Below, in pieces: positions 62,483-64,000 of a DNA stretch of 64,000 nt (its first letter is position 1; each line of letters starts with the position of its first letter). Source of the stretch: Mycolicibacterium sp. P1-18 (GTDB taxonomy: Bacteria; Actinomycetota; Actinomycetes; Mycobacteriales; Mycobacteriaceae); assembly GCF_008329535.1 (NCBI RefSeq), contig NZ_NPKR01000003.1, positions 372,001-436,000 on the forward strand. Direction: 5' to 3'. The notes below the pieces were generated by a model. It did no database searches and was not told the origin of the DNA. It saw nothing but the letters and a program-made list of their open reading frames with translations. Made by a program: the position numbers and the translations under genes.

Positions 62483-63367
62483 TCAGCGCAGGGTGAGCCA
62501 GAGCAAGCTGCCCAGGCCGGCCACCACGCAGTAGATCGCGAACGGCGTCATAGTCCGGGTGTGGAAGTACTTGGTCAGGAATTTGACGGCAAGATAGGCG
62601 CTGACGAACGACGCGAGGCTGCCGGCCAGAACCTGCCCGCCGATGCCAGAGCCCAACGGGCCGAACAAGTCTGGAAGCTTCAGTACTCCCGCGGCGAGGA
62701 TGACCGGTGTCGCCAGCAGGAACGAGAACCGGGCAGCCTCGTCGTGGGTGAGTCCCCGAAGCAGGCCCGCCGTCATCGTGACGCCCGACCGGCTGATGCC
62801 GGGGAGCAAGGCCAGCGTCTGAGCGGCCCCGATGTACGCGCCGCGCCGCAGGGGGATTCGAGCGAGCCGCTCGTCGACGCCGGATCCGGCCACCACGGTG
62901 TCGTCGTCGCCCCGTCGGCGGATCCGCTCACCCGCGTAGAGGAGGGCGCCGTTGAGGACGAGGAACGCCGCCGCGGGAACGGGTTTGCCCAACGTGGTCC
63001 GAAACGTGTGCTCCAACGCGAGGCCACACACTCCGACGGGCACGGTGCCGACGACCGTCAACCAGGCCAGCCGTTCGCCGGTGGTCTCGATCCTGCGATG
63101 GCGCAGCGACGTGCAGAAGCCGACGACGATCTGCACCCAGTCGCGCCAGAAGAACACGAGCAGCGCCGCTGCGGTCGCCACGTGCAGACCGACGATGAAC
63201 GCGAGATACGGCGACTCCGGCGACGACACGTTCAGATCGGCCGCCCACCGGCCCCCGACCAGGGCGGGGACCAGAACCGAATGTCCGAGGCTGGAGACGG
63301 GAAACAACTCCGTCACGCCCTGGAACAGACCGACGACGACCGCCTCGACATAGCTCAGACTGCTCAC
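62483..63367 (-). CDS. uppP: Undecaprenyl/decaprenyl-diphosphatase (UppP/BacA)
   Basis: A 294-residue membrane enzyme with about eight membrane segments. The active-site motifs are QGVTELFPVSSLGH (near the N terminus; family E/QGxTEFLPISSTGH) and LLPGISRSGVTM (family PGxSRSG). It dephosphorylates the polyprenyl diphosphate carrier to recycle it for wall synthesis and can confer bacitracin tolerance. The start is GTG at 63367. Position next to an LCP protein adds to the envelope theme. Whether it is the only UppP of the genome cannot be seen. Confidence 0.93.
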   Translation of the reverse strand: MSSLSYVEAVVVGLFQGVTELFPVSSLGHSVLVPALVGGRWAADLNVSSPESPYLAFIVGLHVATAAALLVFFWRDWVQIVVGFCTSLRHRRIETTGERLAWLTVVGTVPVGVCGLALEHTFRTTLGKPVPAAAFLVLNGALLYAGERIRRRGDDDTVVAGSGVDERLARIPLRRGAYIGAAQTLALLPGISRSGVTMTAGLLRGLTHDEAARFSFLLATPVILAAGVLKLPDLFGPLGSGIGGQVLAGSLASFVSAYLAVKFLTKYFHTRTMTPFAIYCVVAGLGSLLWLTLR

Positions 63368-63413
63368 CGGGAGATGATGCAGTGCGGCGCTGAGAGTTTG
63401 CTGCGGGTCCGAT

Positions 63414-63701
63414 TCAGAACGGAACCGCAGAGGCCACCACCGATCGCAGGACCAGCACGGCGACGAACACGACGGTGAAGGCCAGGTCGATCGACACCGA
63501 CCCCACGCGGACGGGCCTCAGCACGCGCCGAACCGGTCCCAGCACGGGTTCGGTGATCCCGTGAGTCACCCTGCGCGCCTGGTACATGGCGGTGCTACCG
63601 CCGGTGTCCGGGGACAGCATGGCGGCCCAGTCGACGACCATCCTCGCGATCAGCACGATCTCGAAGAGCAGCAGGGCGAAACTCAGCAGGCTGGCGATCA
63701 T
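63414..63701 (-). CDS. YggT-family membrane protein
   Basis: A 95-residue YggT protein with membrane segments at about residues 5-27 and 70-90 and the family centre VTHGITEPVLGPVRRVLRPVRVGSVSIDLAF. ATG at 63701 follows AAGGAGAGACCG. Function unknown; in other bacteria YggT proteins sit with cell-division genes. It may be co-transcribed with uppP, 46 bases downstream. Confidence 0.9.
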   Translation of the reverse strand: MIASLLSFALLLFEIVLIARMVVDWAAMLSPDTGGSTAMYQARRVTHGITEPVLGPVRRVLRPVRVGSVSIDLAFTVVFVAVLVLRSVVASAVPF

Positions 63702-63788
63702 CGGTCTCTCCTTCTCCCGTCTCGATCATCTGCCGATTCCGTGAGAGCCGGCTGACGTCAAGCTGAGACGGGACGGAGAAAACCGCGC

Positions 63789-64000
63789 TCACACCGTGAT
63801 CTCGCCCATCTCCGACCAGCCGGTCGCGTCGATCGAGTGGCTGATGATCAGCGGCGTCGACGCCAGGATGTCGGGTGCCTTGGCGACGAACGTCGTGAAG
63901 TGCTCGCTGTTGACGTGCTCGCCTCCTGCGTCACCGTCGTGGAAACCCTCCACCAACACGTATTCCGACGGATTCTCCAGACTGCGGGACCATTCGAAGA
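63789..64000 (-). CDS. Antibiotic-biosynthesis-monooxygenase-like protein, C-terminal part
   Basis: The window ends inside this gene, so only about 70 codons are present, ending at TGA (63791-63789). The visible sequence (EWSRSLENPSEYVLVEGFHDGDAGGEHVNSEHF, then FVAKAPDILASTPLIISHSID) matches the ABM domain of putative quinol monooxygenases. The conserved E-x-F-x-D-x-x-A-x-x-x-H pattern (EGFHDGDAGGEH) is present. Such small dimers oxidise quinols without a cofactor. The N terminus is outside the window. Confidence 0.85.
   Translation of the reverse strand, partial: FEWSRSLENPSEYVLVEGFHDGDAGGEHVNSEHFTTFVAKAPDILASTPLIISHSIDATGWSEMGEITV

Overview
This 64-kb window is the chromosomal replication-origin region of a fast-growing mycobacterium (Mycolicibacterium type). 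The evidence is the gene order trxB-trxA-cwlM-GNAT-parB-parA-rsmG-jag-yidC-yidD-rnpA-rpmH / dnaA-oriC-dnaN-gnd-recF-DUF721-gyrB-gyrA, the presence of gnd between dnaN and recF (seen in rapid growers), high GC with GC-rich third positions, and the downstream cwsA-ppiA-crgA-trpG-pknB-pknA-pbpA-rodA-pstP-fhaB-fhaA block typical of mycobacteria. No species is assigned. No insertion sequence, prophage or CRISPR array was seen.

Left arm (1-8.3 kb): thioredoxin system, the cell-wall regulator CwlM (its zinc ligands are replaced), an acetyltransferase, and the chromosome-segregation and membrane-insertion genes on the minus strand. Two perfect parS sites lie inside coding sequence, one over the rsmG start codon and one early in parA. 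Origin (8.3-12 kb): back-to-back rpmH and dnaA promoters, a palindrome of two perfect DnaA boxes upstream of dnaA (TTG start), and oriC between dnaA and dnaN with clustered DnaA-box cores and an AT-rich stretch. Genes flanking the origin are transcribed away from it.

Right arm, conserved part (12-34.7 kb): clamp, RecF and gyrase genes, three tRNAs (Ile, Ala, Leu), a 34-residue microprotein between two of the tRNAs, the divisome genes cwsA and crgA, then the Ser/Thr-kinase and cell-elongation operon fhaB-pstP-rodA-pbpA-pknA-pknB. That operon runs against replication, and all five of its junctions are 4-base ATGA overlaps. CwlM, PknB, FhaA, RodA, PbpA, CrgA and CwsA, plus UppP and an LCP ligase further right, form a substantial cell-envelope gene set around the origin.

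Right arm, accessory part (34.7-56 kb): after tRNA-Leu and a hairpin comes a variable region. It holds a chloramphenicol-phosphotransferase-like kinase, a GrpB protein, a frameshifted kinase gene, a purine permease, NUDIX, furA-katA, two separate TetR/deazaflavin-reductase pairs around a condensation-domain protein, a ROK protein, an MFS exporter, a desaturase, a dipeptidase, a diguanylate cyclase, an alpha-toroid protein, DUF1737 and prfC. Many of these have a -10 hexamer six or seven bases before the start codon, which suggests leaderless mRNAs. The window ends (56-64 kb) with an efeUOB iron-uptake operon under a candidate iron box, a uridine-kinase-like gene, an LCP protein, uppP, yggT and a partial monooxygenase.

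Main points for follow-up: the start-less reading frame coupled to cwsA; the crgA/PH-domain intergenic region with a perfect DnaA box and two perfect palindromes; the twin GGAGACnGTCTCC operators; the frameshifted kinase; and the serine in the GyrA quinolone pocket.
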